From: Erwinia phyllosphaerae
GTDB lineage: Bacteria; Pseudomonadota; Gammaproteobacteria; Enterobacterales; Enterobacteriaceae
Length of the DNA stretch: 35,192 nt
Reading direction: 5' to 3'
NCBI RefSeq assembly: GCF_019132875.1
Contig: NZ_JAHSPF010000019.1
Span: 1-35,192, forward strand
The first letter of the stretch is position 1. Each line of letters begins with the position of its first letter. The translations under genes were made by a program, and so were the position numbers. The notes under the pieces are model-generated. The model searched no databases, was not told where the DNA came from, and saw nothing but the letters and a program-made list of their open reading frames with translations. This document shows positions 20,289 through 26,983 of this stretch, piece by piece.

Positions 20289-20321
20289 ACATTGTCAGAC
20301 TTGATTCAGGGACTTACACCA

Positions 20322-20963
20322 GTGCGCTACCTACCACTGCTATTTTTATGCCTGCTTGCCCAGGGCTGCACACAAACACAAAAAGGCCTGGGCGAAACGG
20401 TAGAGCTGGCTCTGCTCGGGCCGGACGACGTCGAGGTCACGGCGGAACAAGTTGAAAGCCTGCCATATGCCAGCATGTATCTTCGCGTTAATCACGGCCA
20501 GCGCATCTTCGTGGTGCTCGGCTTTGACGAAAACGGCCAGCAAAAATGGATTACACGCGACCGCGCTATGGTGGTCACGGAGCACGGTCGCGTAGTGAAA
20601 ACACTGGGGTTAACAGATAACCTGCATGAGGTTACCGCTCTTGCTCAGGATCCGTTGAGCAATCCGCTGCAGCTGACGGAAGGCGCCAGCTGGACTCGCC
20701 AGCTGAGCTGGTCAGAAGCGGGCCGCTTCCGTTCGGCCACGGCGGTGTCGCACTTCACGCGTCTTCAGGATGCCGTGCTGGATATTGCCGGACATAACGT
20801 AGCCTGCCGAGTCTGGCGGGAAGACGTGACCACCGACGGCGAATCCTGGCACAACACGTTCTGGATCGACGCCATCACGGGTCAGGTTCGCCAGTCGCAG
20901 CAAATGCTGGGCGGCGACGACTTCTCTGTTGAAACCACTATCCTGAAGCCTGCGAAATCATGA
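20322..20963 (+). CDS. yjbF: YjbF/GfcB-family lipoprotein
   Basis: The 213-residue protein starts with a short basic N-terminus, a hydrophobic segment and a cysteine in LLAQGC, a slightly unusual lipobox, so a lipid-anchored envelope protein is likely. The rest resembles YjbF/GfcB of exopolysaccharide operons, including VLGFDENGQQKWITRD and GESWHNTFWIDAITGQV. I place the start at GTG 20322, with CAGGG 10 nt upstream; an in-frame GTG at 20274 lies inside the terminator hairpin and would spoil the signal sequence. The stop overlaps the yjbG start in ATGA, so translation is coupled. Confidence 0.85.
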   Translation: MRYLPLLFLCLLAQGCTQTQKGLGETVELALLGPDDVEVTAEQVESLPYASMYLRVNHGQRIFVVLGFDENGQQKWITRDRAMVVTEHGRVVKTLGLTDNLHEVTALAQDPLSNPLQLTEGASWTRQLSWSEAGRFRSATAVSHFTRLQDAVLDIAGHNVACRVWREDVTTDGESWHNTFWIDAITGQVRQSQQMLGGDDFSVETTILKPAKS

Positions 20964-21712
20964 AAAAATTAACCTACCTTCTCGCAGGTCTTGCTGCCTG
21001 CGCGGCAAACGTGCACGCCGAAAGCCAGGTGACCGTCTTCTATCCGGGCCAGAGTGAAACCGCGCTGGTCAGTCACGCACAGAATTTATCACAGCTGGTC
21101 GCCAGCCCGGCGCTGGCCGGAAAAACATGGTGGCCCGGCACGGTAATCAGCGAAAAGCTGGCCACTGCCGTTGCGGTACAGCAGCAGCAACAGCTGCTGG
21201 CTCGGCTTAAAGGCTGGAGCGCGGAGCTGCGTGCTGACGACGACGGCGAAAAAGCTGCGGTAGTCGACAATCTTTATCAGCAAATAGCCGCTATTAAAGT
21301 TACCGGCCGCCAGATGGCCAATCTCGATCCGGACTGGGTACGCCTTCGTCCTGAAGAGAACCGCCGTCTGGAAGGTGACTACAGCGTTTATACGCTACAA
21401 AAACCTACCAGCCTGACCATTGCGGGCGTCGTTAGCAGCACCGGAAAAACTACATGGGTGCCGGGACGCAGCGTAGTGGATTATCTGGATGCTCACGAGC
21501 ATCTGGATGGTGCAGAACGGAATTTTGCCACGGTAATTGCGCCTTCTGGCCAGACGAAGCAGGTACCGATCGCTTACTGGAACCGCCGCCATGTTGAACC
21601 CGAAGCGGGCAGTATTATTTACGTTGGCTTCTCATCGTGGTCGTTACCAGGCGGTGAGGGAGACCTTAATCAACAAATTATTTCCGTTTTGACGCACCGG
21701 GTGCCTGACTGA
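20960..21712 (+). CDS. yjbG: YjbG/GfcC-family periplasmic protein
   Basis: The 250-residue protein has a Sec signal peptide ([20 protein letters not shown]) and the GfcC-like fold features seen in capsule operons, among them [15 protein letters not shown] near the N-terminus and the motif [20 protein letters not shown]. GfcC relatives are periplasmic and act with the outer-membrane partner of the system; the reaction is unknown. It overlaps yjbF by 4 nt and yjbH by 1 nt (TGATG), showing tight operon structure. Confidence 0.88.
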   Translation: MKKLTYLLAGLAACAANVHAESQVTVFYPGQSETALVSHAQNLSQLVASPALAGKTWWPGTVISEKLATAVAVQQQQQLLARLKGWSAELRADDDGEKAAVVDNLYQQIAAIKVTGRQMANLDPDWVRLRPEENRRLEGDYSVYTLQKPTSLTIAGVVSSTGKTTWVPGRSVVDYLDAHEHLDGAERNFATVIAPSGQTKQVPIAYWNRRHVEPEAGSIIYVGFSSWSLPGGEGDLNQQIISVLTHRVPD

Positions 21713-23808
21713 TGAAAAAAACCTATCTTCTCAGCCTGCTGGCGATTTCCGTCGCCTGCGCGTGTCAGGCTCAGGCCGAAACTTTTCCGGATCCGGTCGG
21801 GCCGTCGCAGTCCGATTTTGGTGGCGTCGGCCTGCTGCAGGTCCCTACTGCCAGAATGGCCAAAGACGGCGAGTTCAGCCTCAACTATCGCTATAACGAT
21901 CAATATCGTTTCTATTCTTCTTCGGTGCAGCTGTTCCCGTGGCTGGAAGCAACTATCCGCTATACCGATGTTAAAACCCGTCAGTACAGCAACGTGGCAA
22001 GCTTCAGCGGCAGCCAGTCTTATAAAGACAAGGCGTTCGATCTGAAAGCGCGGCTGTGGAAAGAAGGCTACTGGCTGCCGGAAGTCGCCGTTGGCGCACG
22101 CGATCTGGGCGGTACTGGCCTGTTCGACAGCGAATACTTCGTGGCGACCAAAGCCTGGGGCCCGTTTGATTTTACCCTCGGTCTGGGGTTTGGCTATCTG
22201 GGCAACAGCGGTACGGTGAAAAACCCGTTCTGTGAAGCGGACAGCAGCTACTGCTATCGCTCTGACAGCAGCGGGACGGCGGGTTCGGTTAGCGATAAAG
22301 ACCTGTTCAGAGGTCCTGCGGCCATCTTTGGCGGTATTGAATATCAGACGCCGTGGCAGCCGCTGCGCCTGAAGGTCGAGTACGAAGGTAACGACTATCA
22401 GGATGATTTCGCCGGTCGCCTGGAGCAGAAAAGCAAGGTTAACGTCGGCGCAATTTACCGTATTACCGACTGGGCCGATGTAAACGTCAGCTACGAGCGC
22501 GGCAACACGCTGATGGCTGGCTTTACGCTACGCACCAACTTCAACGATCTGCATTCAGCATCGGTTGATGTGCCTAAGCCTGCTTACCACCCGCAGCCGC
22601 AGGGCGAGTTCCTGGAGCAAACGGTAGTGGCAGATCAGCTGACGGATCTGAAATACAACGCCGGCCTGGCCGGACCGAAAATTCAGGTCAACGGCGACAC
22701 TATGTATGTCTCCGGCCAGCAGTCAAAATATCGTGATACGCAGGAGGGTGTCGAGCGTGCCAACCTGATCATGATGAATGCGCTGCCGCAGAACGTCAGC
22801 AAGCTGAGCGTGACCGAAACTCGCGATGGTATGCCGCAGGTTACCACGGAAACCAGCGCTGACAGTCTGCGCCAGCAGCTGGAAGGTTATCCGCTGGGCA
22901 AAGAAAAAGAGCTGGATCAGAAGCGAGTAGAGCCGGTCAGTCCGGGCCATACCGAGCAGGGCTATTTTATTGATGCGGATCGCTTCAGTTTTAACCTGTC
23001 GCCGGTGCTTAATCAGTCCGTTGGCGGTCCGGAAAGCTTCTACCTTTACCAGGTTGGCGTGATGGCCAGCGCCAGCTACTGGCTGACCGACCATCTGTTA
23101 ATTGACGGCAGTGTTTTTGGCAACCTGGCGAACAACTACGACAAGTTTAGCTATAACGGCGCACCATCCGACTCTTCGCTGCCGCGCGTGCGTACGCACA
23201 TTCGCGATTACGTTGAAAACAACGTCTATGTGAATAACCTGCAGGCCAACTATATGCACGAGTTGGGCAATGGTTTCTATGGTCAGGTTTATGGCGGCTA
23301 TCTGGAAACCATGTACGGTGGCGTGGGTGGCGAGGTGCTTTATCGTCCGCTCGATTCTGACTGGGCGGTTGGCGTCGATGCCAACTACGTCAAGCAGCGC
23401 GACTGGGACAACATGATGCAGTTTACCAGCTACAACGCGAAGGTTGGCAATCTGACCGCCTACTGGCGGCCATCTTTCTTCGACCATCAGGTGCTGGTGA
23501 AGGCGAGCGTGGGTCAATATCTGGCTGAAGATAAGGGTGCAACTATCGATGTTTCCCGCCAGTTCGACAGCGGGGTAATTGTGGGCGCTTACGCAACGAA
23601 AACTAACGTCTCGGCAGAAGAGTACGGCGAGGGCGACTTCACCAAAGGCTTCTACATTTCTATTCCAATGGATCTGTTTACCGCGACGCCAACGCGTGGC
23701 CGTGCGCAGGTTAACTGGACGCCGCTGACGCGCGACGGTGGACAGATGCTGGGCCGTAAATACCAGCTGTATGACATCACTACCGATCGGGATAAAAACT
23801 TCCGCTAA
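21712..23808 (+). CDS. yjbH: YjbH/GfcD-family outer-membrane protein
   Basis: The 698-residue protein has a signal peptide ([22 protein letters not shown]) and a long body with the alternating aromatic/polar strands of beta-barrels, e.g. [18 protein letters not shown] and [20 protein letters not shown]. It matches YjbH/GfcD (DUF940 family), thought to form the outer-membrane exit for the exopolysaccharide. The N-terminal barrel (about 25-300), a middle soluble part (about 300-410) and a second barrel-like part can be told apart by composition. It ends the operon and is followed by a strong terminator. Confidence 0.9.
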   Translation: MKKTYLLSLLAISVACACQAQAETFPDPVGPSQSDFGGVGLLQVPTARMAKDGEFSLNYRYNDQYRFYSSSVQLFPWLEATIRYTDVKTRQYSNVASFSGSQSYKDKAFDLKARLWKEGYWLPEVAVGARDLGGTGLFDSEYFVATKAWGPFDFTLGLGFGYLGNSGTVKNPFCEADSSYCYRSDSSGTAGSVSDKDLFRGPAAIFGGIEYQTPWQPLRLKVEYEGNDYQDDFAGRLEQKSKVNVGAIYRITDWADVNVSYERGNTLMAGFTLRTNFNDLHSASVDVPKPAYHPQPQGEFLEQTVVADQLTDLKYNAGLAGPKIQVNGDTMYVSGQQSKYRDTQEGVERANLIMMNALPQNVSKLSVTETRDGMPQVTTETSADSLRQQLEGYPLGKEKELDQKRVEPVSPGHTEQGYFIDADRFSFNLSPVLNQSVGGPESFYLYQVGVMASASYWLTDHLLIDGSVFGNLANNYDKFSYNGAPSDSSLPRVRTHIRDYVENNVYVNNLQANYMHELGNGFYGQVYGGYLETMYGGVGGEVLYRPLDSDWAVGVDANYVKQRDWDNMMQFTSYNAKVGNLTAYWRPSFFDHQVLVKASVGQYLAEDKGATIDVSRQFDSGVIVGAYATKTNVSAEEYGEGDFTKGFYISIPMDLFTATPTRGRAQVNWTPLTRDGGQMLGRKYQLYDITTDRDKNFR

Positions 23809-23813
23809 GGTGC

Positions 23814-23844
23814 AAAAGGGACGAATAATTTCGTCCCTTTTTTT
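23814..23844 (+). terminator. Terminator after yjbH
   Basis: AAAAGGGACGAA, loop TAAT, TTCGTCCCTTTT, TTT: a 12-bp perfect stem starting 6 nt after the stop codon. Confidence 0.92.
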
Positions 23845-23987
23845 ATGCGTGATGCCTGCCCGCGTCCGGTAGTCGGTATGTGGCTGACTGGCGACTTTTT
23901 AAAGCAAAACTTGTGAAGCTGCTCACACTAAAGCATATTGTGGCGGTCAGGATGGCTGACGGAAATATGTGTTTGCAGAGGATGTTA

Positions 23988-24386
23988 ATGATGAACGCCA
24001 CGCGTATCGCCTGGTTATTACAAATGGTTTTGAATGTGGGACTGATTAGCCTGGCCTGCATTCTGGCGGTGTTTCTGGGAAAAGAGACGCTGCATCTGGC
24101 TAACGTCCTGCTGAATACCGGCGAGCAGACCTCTTCCTATCTGCTGATCGAAGGTATCGTCATCTACTTTCTTTATTTCGAATTTATTGCGCTGATCGTG
24201 AAGTATTTTCAGTCCGGCTACCATTTTCCGCTGCGCTACTTTGTTTATATCGGCATCACCGCGATTATCCGGCTGATCATCGTCGATCATAAAAACCCGT
24301 TTGATACGCTGGCCTATTCCGTCGCGATTCTGATTCTGGTAGTCACGCTGTGGCTGGCTAACAGCAACCGGCTAAAGCGCGAATAG
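23988..24386 (+). CDS. psiE: PsiE-family inner-membrane protein
   Basis: The 132-residue protein matches E. coli PsiE (YjbA): four hydrophobic segments and the conserved [20 protein letters not shown] and [20 protein letters not shown] blocks. The E. coli gene is induced by phosphate starvation; function is unknown. I see no clear Pho box here. The start is ATG 23988 or 23991, both behind AGAGGA; an in-frame ATG at 23904-24000 upstream region would add a non-conserved tail. The last codons (CGG CTA AAG CGC GAA TAG) mark the left end of a 560-bp duplication and recur at 24927-24945. Confidence 0.88.
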   Translation: MMNATRIAWLLQMVLNVGLISLACILAVFLGKETLHLANVLLNTGEQTSSYLLIEGIVIYFLYFEFIALIVKYFQSGYHFPLRYFVYIGITAIIRLIIVDHKNPFDTLAYSVAILILVVTLWLANSNRLKRE

Positions 24387-24413
24387 CGGCAGGTAATTGC
24401 AGATCTTCCGGGT

Positions 24414-24447
24414 ACAAAAAAACCGCCATTAACGGCGGTTTTTTTGT
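24414..24447. terminator. Bidirectional terminator of psiE and TimR-like RNA A
   Basis: ACAAAAAAACCGCC, loop ATTAAC, GGCGGTTTTTTTGT: a 14-bp stem with A/T runs on both flanks. It can end psiE transcription on the plus strand and the predicted antisense RNA on the minus strand. Confidence 0.9.
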
Positions 24448-24504
24448 GCTGGTCAGGTTAAGCGGCCTTACCAGCAATGTTGATTAACGCAAGCGCTCTC
24501 AAGC
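24414..24504 (-). ncRNA. Candidate TimR-like antisense RNA, copy A
   Basis: A predicted minus-strand RNA of about 90 nt. TTGACA (24534-24539), 17 bp and CACTAT (24511-24516) would start it near 24504, and the hairpin at 24414-24447 would end it. Its first 17 nt are the complement of 24488-24504, so they can pair with the timP-like leader at 24640-24656 (15 Watson-Crick pairs plus two G-U). A second hairpin, CTGGT-AGG/CCT-ACCAG with one mismatch, sits between the 5' end and the terminator. The TimP/TimR type I system of Salmonella has this divergent layout. The RNA itself is inferred. Confidence 0.6.
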
Positions 24505-24546
24505 AGCAATATAGTGTGCCTTCAAGTGCTGTATGTCAAGTGTACG

Positions 24547-24568
24547 AATTGTTGGTTTGGTGTACAAT
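24547..24568 (+). promoter_or_regulatory. Candidate timP-like promoter, copy A (-10 box)
   Basis: TACAAT at 24563-24568 with only a weak -35 (TGTACG at 24541-24546). It lies back to back with the minus-strand TTGACA of the antisense RNA. GTGTAC occurs twice, 20 nt apart (24540 and 24560), a possible operator. Confidence 0.45.
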
Positions 24569-24640
24569 TCCCGCGGCCCTTTTCGCCGCCTTAAGCAAGC
24601 GGGCACCGGATCAGGAAAAGGATTTCCAACGGCCGTAAGC

Positions 24641-24662
24641 GTAAGCGTTCTCAAGCGCTTGC
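24641..24662 (+). ncRNA. Covarying leader hairpin, copy A
   Basis: GTAAGCGTT, loop CTCA, AGCGCTTGC forms a 9-bp stem. In copy B the same place reads GTAAGCACA, loop CCCA, TGTGCTTGC. The three inner pairs differ on both sides and still pair, which supports a real RNA structure. The hairpin contains the element complementary to the antisense RNA. Confidence 0.75.
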
Positions 24663-24719
24663 ATTCACGCTGTCAGCTCCGGTGGTGGCATGGTGAAGCG
24701 GTCTTATCAGGGCCGCACA

Positions 24720-24839
24720 ATGAAACGGTACTTTTGTATTGTGCTCATTGTTTCTGGTGCGCTGTGGTCATCCGGAAGTGGGAACTGGTCAATTTCCAGT
24801 AACTCGTTCACGGTGATCGTCAACGTAGCAGGCAAGTAA
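24720..24839 (+). CDS. TimP-like small membrane toxin, copy A
   Basis: A 39-residue peptide with a Lys-Arg start, a hydrophobic signal-like segment (YFCIVLIVSGALW) and a polar tail ending NSFTVIVNVAGK. From memory, it resembles TimP (RyfA-encoded) in E. coli/Salmonella in the FCxVLxVSG core and the VxxNV end; TimP enters the membrane through its signal sequence and is toxic when unrepressed. CAGGG lies 7 nt before the ATG; an in-frame ATG at 24690 would add ten residues. The three base differences from copy B are all synonymous third positions, so the ORF is under selection. The leader is about 145 nt and structured, as in type I toxin mRNAs. Confidence 0.72.
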   Translation: MKRYFCIVLIVSGALWSSGSGNWSISSNSFTVIVNVAGK

Positions 24840-24847
24840 GCCAGGAG

Positions 24848-24868
24848 ACCGTCCTGCGGGACGGTTTT
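24848..24868 (+). terminator. Terminator of timP-like transcript, copy A
   Basis: ACCGTCC, loop TGCG, GGACGGT, then TTT. Together with the -10 box at 24563 it defines an RNA of about 295 nt, close to the about 300 nt known for RyfA. Confidence 0.7.
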
Positions 24869-24972
24869 CCGCTTCGCCTTTCGGTTAAAATTCTGTTTAA
24901 CGTCTTTTGCCTTGCGCTACAGGTGGCCGGCTAAAGCGCGAATAGCGGCAGGTAATTGCAGATCTTACGGAT

Positions 24973-25006
24973 ACAAAAAAACCGCCATTAACGGCGGTTT
25001 TTTTGT
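24973..25006. terminator. Bidirectional terminator, copy B
   Basis: The same 14-bp stem and ATTAAC loop as in copy A, positioned to end the second antisense RNA on the minus strand. Confidence 0.9.
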
Positions 25007-25072
25007 GCTGGTCAGGTTAAGCGGCCTTACCAGCGATGTTGCGTCACGAAACTAACGTAAGCACACCCATGC
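24973..25072 (-). ncRNA. Candidate TimR-like antisense RNA, copy B
   Basis: TTGACA (25102-25107), 17 bp and CACTAT (25079-25084) on the minus strand predict a start near 25072 and an RNA of about 100 nt ending at 24973-25006. Its 5' end is complementary, over 16 uninterrupted bases (25056-25071), to the copy B leader at 25208-25223, but matches the copy A leader poorly in the centre. This suggests that each antisense RNA serves its own toxin mRNA. Confidence 0.6.
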
Positions 25073-25108
25073 AGCAACATAGTGTGCCTTCAAGTGCTGT
25101 ATGTCAAG

Positions 25109-25136
25109 TGTACGAATTGCTGGTTTGGTGTACAAT
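25109..25136 (+). promoter_or_regulatory. Candidate timP-like promoter, copy B
   Basis: TACAAT (25131-25136) with a weak TGTACG (25109-25114) 16 bp upstream. It lies one base from the TTGACA of the divergent antisense promoter. Confidence 0.45.
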
Positions 25137-25208
25137 CCCCGCGGCCCTTTTCGCCGCCTTAAGCAAGCGGGCACCGGATCAGGAAAAGGATTTCCAATGG
25201 CCGTAAGC

Positions 25209-25230
25209 GTAAGCACACCCATGTGCTTGC
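25209..25230 (+). ncRNA. Covarying leader hairpin, copy B
   Basis: GTAAGCACA, loop CCCA, TGTGCTTGC: a 9-bp stem equivalent to 24641-24662 with compensatory changes in the three inner pairs. Confidence 0.75.
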
Positions 25231-25287
25231 ATTCACGCTGCCAGCTCCGGTGGTGGCATGGTGAAGCGGTCTTATCAGGGCCGCACA

Positions 25288-25407
25288 ATGAAACGGTACT
25301 TTTGTATTGTGCTCATTGTTTCTGGTGCGCTGTGGTCATCCGGAAGTGGAAACTGGTCAATTTCCAGTAATTCATTCACGGTGATCGTCAACGTAGCAGG
25401 CAAGTAA
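25288..25407 (+). CDS. TimP-like small membrane toxin, copy B
   Basis: This ORF encodes exactly the same 39 residues as copy A, although three codons differ (GGG/GGA for Gly, AAC/AAT for Asn, TCG/TCA for Ser). CAGGG precedes the ATG by 7 nt; the longer in-frame start would be 25258. It lies between psiE and ubiC, at the position of xylE and the mal genes in E. coli. As for copy A, the toxin role is inferred from resemblance to TimP and from the layout; a non-toxic small membrane protein is the alternative. Confidence 0.72.
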   Translation: MKRYFCIVLIVSGALWSSGSGNWSISSNSFTVIVNVAGK

Positions 25408-25415
25408 GCCAGGAG

Positions 25416-25436
25416 ACCGTCCTGCGGGGCGGTTTT
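25416..25436 (+). terminator. Terminator of timP-like transcript, copy B
   Basis: ACCGTCC, loop TGCG, GGGCGGT, then TTT. One base change from copy A turns a Watson-Crick pair into G-U and keeps the stem. Confidence 0.65.
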
Positions 25437-25463
25437 CCGCTTCGCCTTTCGGTTAAAATTCTG

Positions 25464-25491
25464 TTTAACGTCTTTTGCCTTGCGCTACACT
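25464..25491 (+). promoter_or_regulatory. Candidate ubiC promoter
   Basis: TTTAAC (25464-25469), 16-bp spacer and TACACT (25486-25491). The last two bases lie outside the duplicated DNA; the equivalent site in copy A reads TACAGG and should be inactive. Confidence 0.5.
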
Positions 25492-25524
25492 AGGGCACCT
25501 TATTTAACTGTCCGGAGAAGCGCA

Positions 25525-26052
25525 ATGACCGATGCCGCGCTAACACAGTTGCGCGCCCTTGAGTGGCTCCCTCTTTCTGCACCAGCGTTGACCGCGCCGC
25601 TACTCGACTGGCTGATGGAAGAAGACTCCATGACCCGCCGTTTTGAGCGCCATTGCCAGAAAGTGACGGTGAAAATCCTGCGTGAAGGCTTTGTCAGTGC
25701 AAAAGAAGCAGGTGACGATGCCGGGCTGCTGCCTGCGGAGTCGCGCTACTGGCTGCGCGAAATTTTGCTGTGCGGTGACAACGAGCCATGGCTGGCCGCC
25801 TGCACGCTGTTGCCCGAATCCACGCTGCACGGGCCGGAACAAAAGCTACAGCAGCTTGGCACTCAGCCTTTAGGTCGCTATCTTTTCGCTTCTTCAACGC
25901 TAACTCGTGATTTTATCGAACCGGGAAGAAGCGATGACTTATGGGGACGTCGCTCACTGCTGCGCCTTTCCGGCAAGCCGCTGCTGCTGACCGAACTGTT
26001 TTTACCGTCCGCGCCGCTTTACGCGTCAGCGCAGGCTGAAAGGAAGATGTAG
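25525..26052 (+). CDS. ubiC: Chorismate pyruvate-lyase
   Basis: UbiC splits chorismate into pyruvate and 4-hydroxybenzoate, the first step of ubiquinone synthesis. The 175-residue cytosolic enzyme has the conserved [32 protein letters not shown] and [23 protein letters not shown] blocks. The ATG at 25525 has GGAGAAG upstream and matches the family start; an upstream in-frame start at 25480 would begin within the promoter. The C-terminus is about ten residues longer than in E. coli. One base separates its stop from the ubiA start, so the two form an operon. Confidence 0.95.
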   Translation: MTDAALTQLRALEWLPLSAPALTAPLLDWLMEEDSMTRRFERHCQKVTVKILREGFVSAKEAGDDAGLLPAESRYWLREILLCGDNEPWLAACTLLPESTLHGPEQKLQQLGTQPLGRYLFASSTLTRDFIEPGRSDDLWGRRSLLRLSGKPLLLTELFLPSAPLYASAQAERKM

Positions 26053-26053
26053 C

Positions 26054-26926
26054 ATGGAGAAATCTCTGCAGACAAGTAAGCTTCAGGCCTATAGCCGCCT
26101 GATGCGTATCGATAAACCTATTGGATCGCTGCTGTTGCTGTGGCCCACTTTTTGGGCACTGTGGCTGGCTGGTTTGCGTATTCCGCCTTTCAACGTGCTG
26201 ATTGTGTTTGTGCTGGGCGTCTTTTTTATGCGCGCGGCGGGCTGCGTGGTAAACGATTTTGCCGACCGCAAAATTGACGGTCATGTAAAGCGCACTCGCG
26301 CCCGCCCGTTGCCAAGCGGCGCGGTAACCTCGACCGAAGCCAAATTATTGTTCGGCGGGCTGGTGCTGGTGTCGTTTTGCCTGGTGCTGACCATGAACCT
26401 GATGACGATTCTGCTGTCATTTGGCGGCCTGGCGCTGGCGTGGATTTATCCCTTTATGAAACGCTATACCCATCTGCCGCAGGTAGTGCTGGGTGCGGCG
26501 TTTGGCTGGGCAATTCCAATGGGATGGGCCGCCGTTAGCGAAACGGTGCCGCTAACCTGCTGGCTGCTGTTCTTCGCTAATATCTGCTGGACGGTGGCGT
26601 ACGATACGCAATACGCGATGGTGGACAGAGATGATGACCTGAAGATCGGCGTGAAGTCGACGGCAATACTCTTTGGCCGTTTTGACAAGCTGATTATCGG
26701 GTTATTGCAGCTGGCCACGCTGGTACTGCTGGTGGCTATCGGTCAGCTGATGCAACTGGGCATGCCGTTTTACTGTTCGCTGGCAGCAGCCTGCGCGCTG
26801 TTTATTTATCAGCAGAAGCTGATTAGCGCCCGCGATCGAGATGCCTGCTTTAAAGCGTTCCTGAATAATAACTATGTAGGGCTGATACTTTTCGTGGGTA
26901 TCGCACTGAGCTGCGCGCCTTTTTGA
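26054..26926 (+). CDS. ubiA: 4-hydroxybenzoate octaprenyltransferase
   Basis: UbiA attaches the polyprenyl tail to 4-hydroxybenzoate in the inner membrane, using the product of ubiC. The 290-residue protein has the two magnesium/diphosphate motifs of the UbiA superfamily: NDFADRKID (Asn67, Asp71, Asp75) and [12 protein letters not shown], separated by hydrophobic helices; about nine spans can be counted. It follows ubiC by one base and is convergent with plsB across a shared terminator. Confidence 0.96.
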   Translation: MEKSLQTSKLQAYSRLMRIDKPIGSLLLLWPTFWALWLAGLRIPPFNVLIVFVLGVFFMRAAGCVVNDFADRKIDGHVKRTRARPLPSGAVTSTEAKLLFGGLVLVSFCLVLTMNLMTILLSFGGLALAWIYPFMKRYTHLPQVVLGAAFGWAIPMGWAAVSETVPLTCWLLFFANICWTVAYDTQYAMVDRDDDLKIGVKSTAILFGRFDKLIIGLLQLATLVLLVAIGQLMQLGMPFYCSLAAACALFIYQQKLISARDRDACFKAFLNNNYVGLILFVGIALSCAPF

Positions 26927-26941
26927 TAGTGTTGATGAAAT

Positions 26942-26973
26942 AAAAAAGGCCAGTATCTCGCTGGCCTTTTTTT
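26942..26973. terminator. Bidirectional terminator between ubiA and plsB
   Basis: AAAAAAGGCCAG, loop TATCTCG, CTGGCCTTTTTTT. The stem carries A and T runs on both sides and serves both convergent genes. Confidence 0.92.
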
Positions 26974-26983
26974 ATCGCTGAAC

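Larger units (their letters stand above)
24368..24921. repeat. Tandem duplication, copy A
   Basis: Copy A runs from the last codons of psiE to the position equivalent to the ubiC -10 box. It aligns along its whole length with copy B (24927-25489); a 9-nt length difference lies near the short paired element. Each copy holds, in order, a psiE tail, a bidirectional terminator, an antisense-RNA-like unit, divergent promoters, a structured leader, a 39-codon ORF, a second terminator and the ubiC -35 region. Confidence 0.95.
24927..25489. repeat. Tandem duplication, copy B
   Basis: Copy B starts with the psiE tail remnant CCGGCTAAAGCGCGAATAG and ends in the ubiC promoter, where TACACT completes a -10 box; copy A has TACAGG instead. 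The longest diverged patch is at 25036-25071, around the antisense pairing element. Confidence 0.95.

Noticed and set aside
23845..23987. Pho box upstream of psiE
   Set aside because: No CTGTCAT-type direct repeats were found, although E. coli psiE is phosphate-starvation inducible.
24533..24802. 89-codon frame in copy A (and its twin at 25101-25370)
   Set aside because: The start lies upstream of the predicted transcription start, the frame crosses the covarying hairpin, and the two copies differ at many amino acids, unlike the 39-codon frame.
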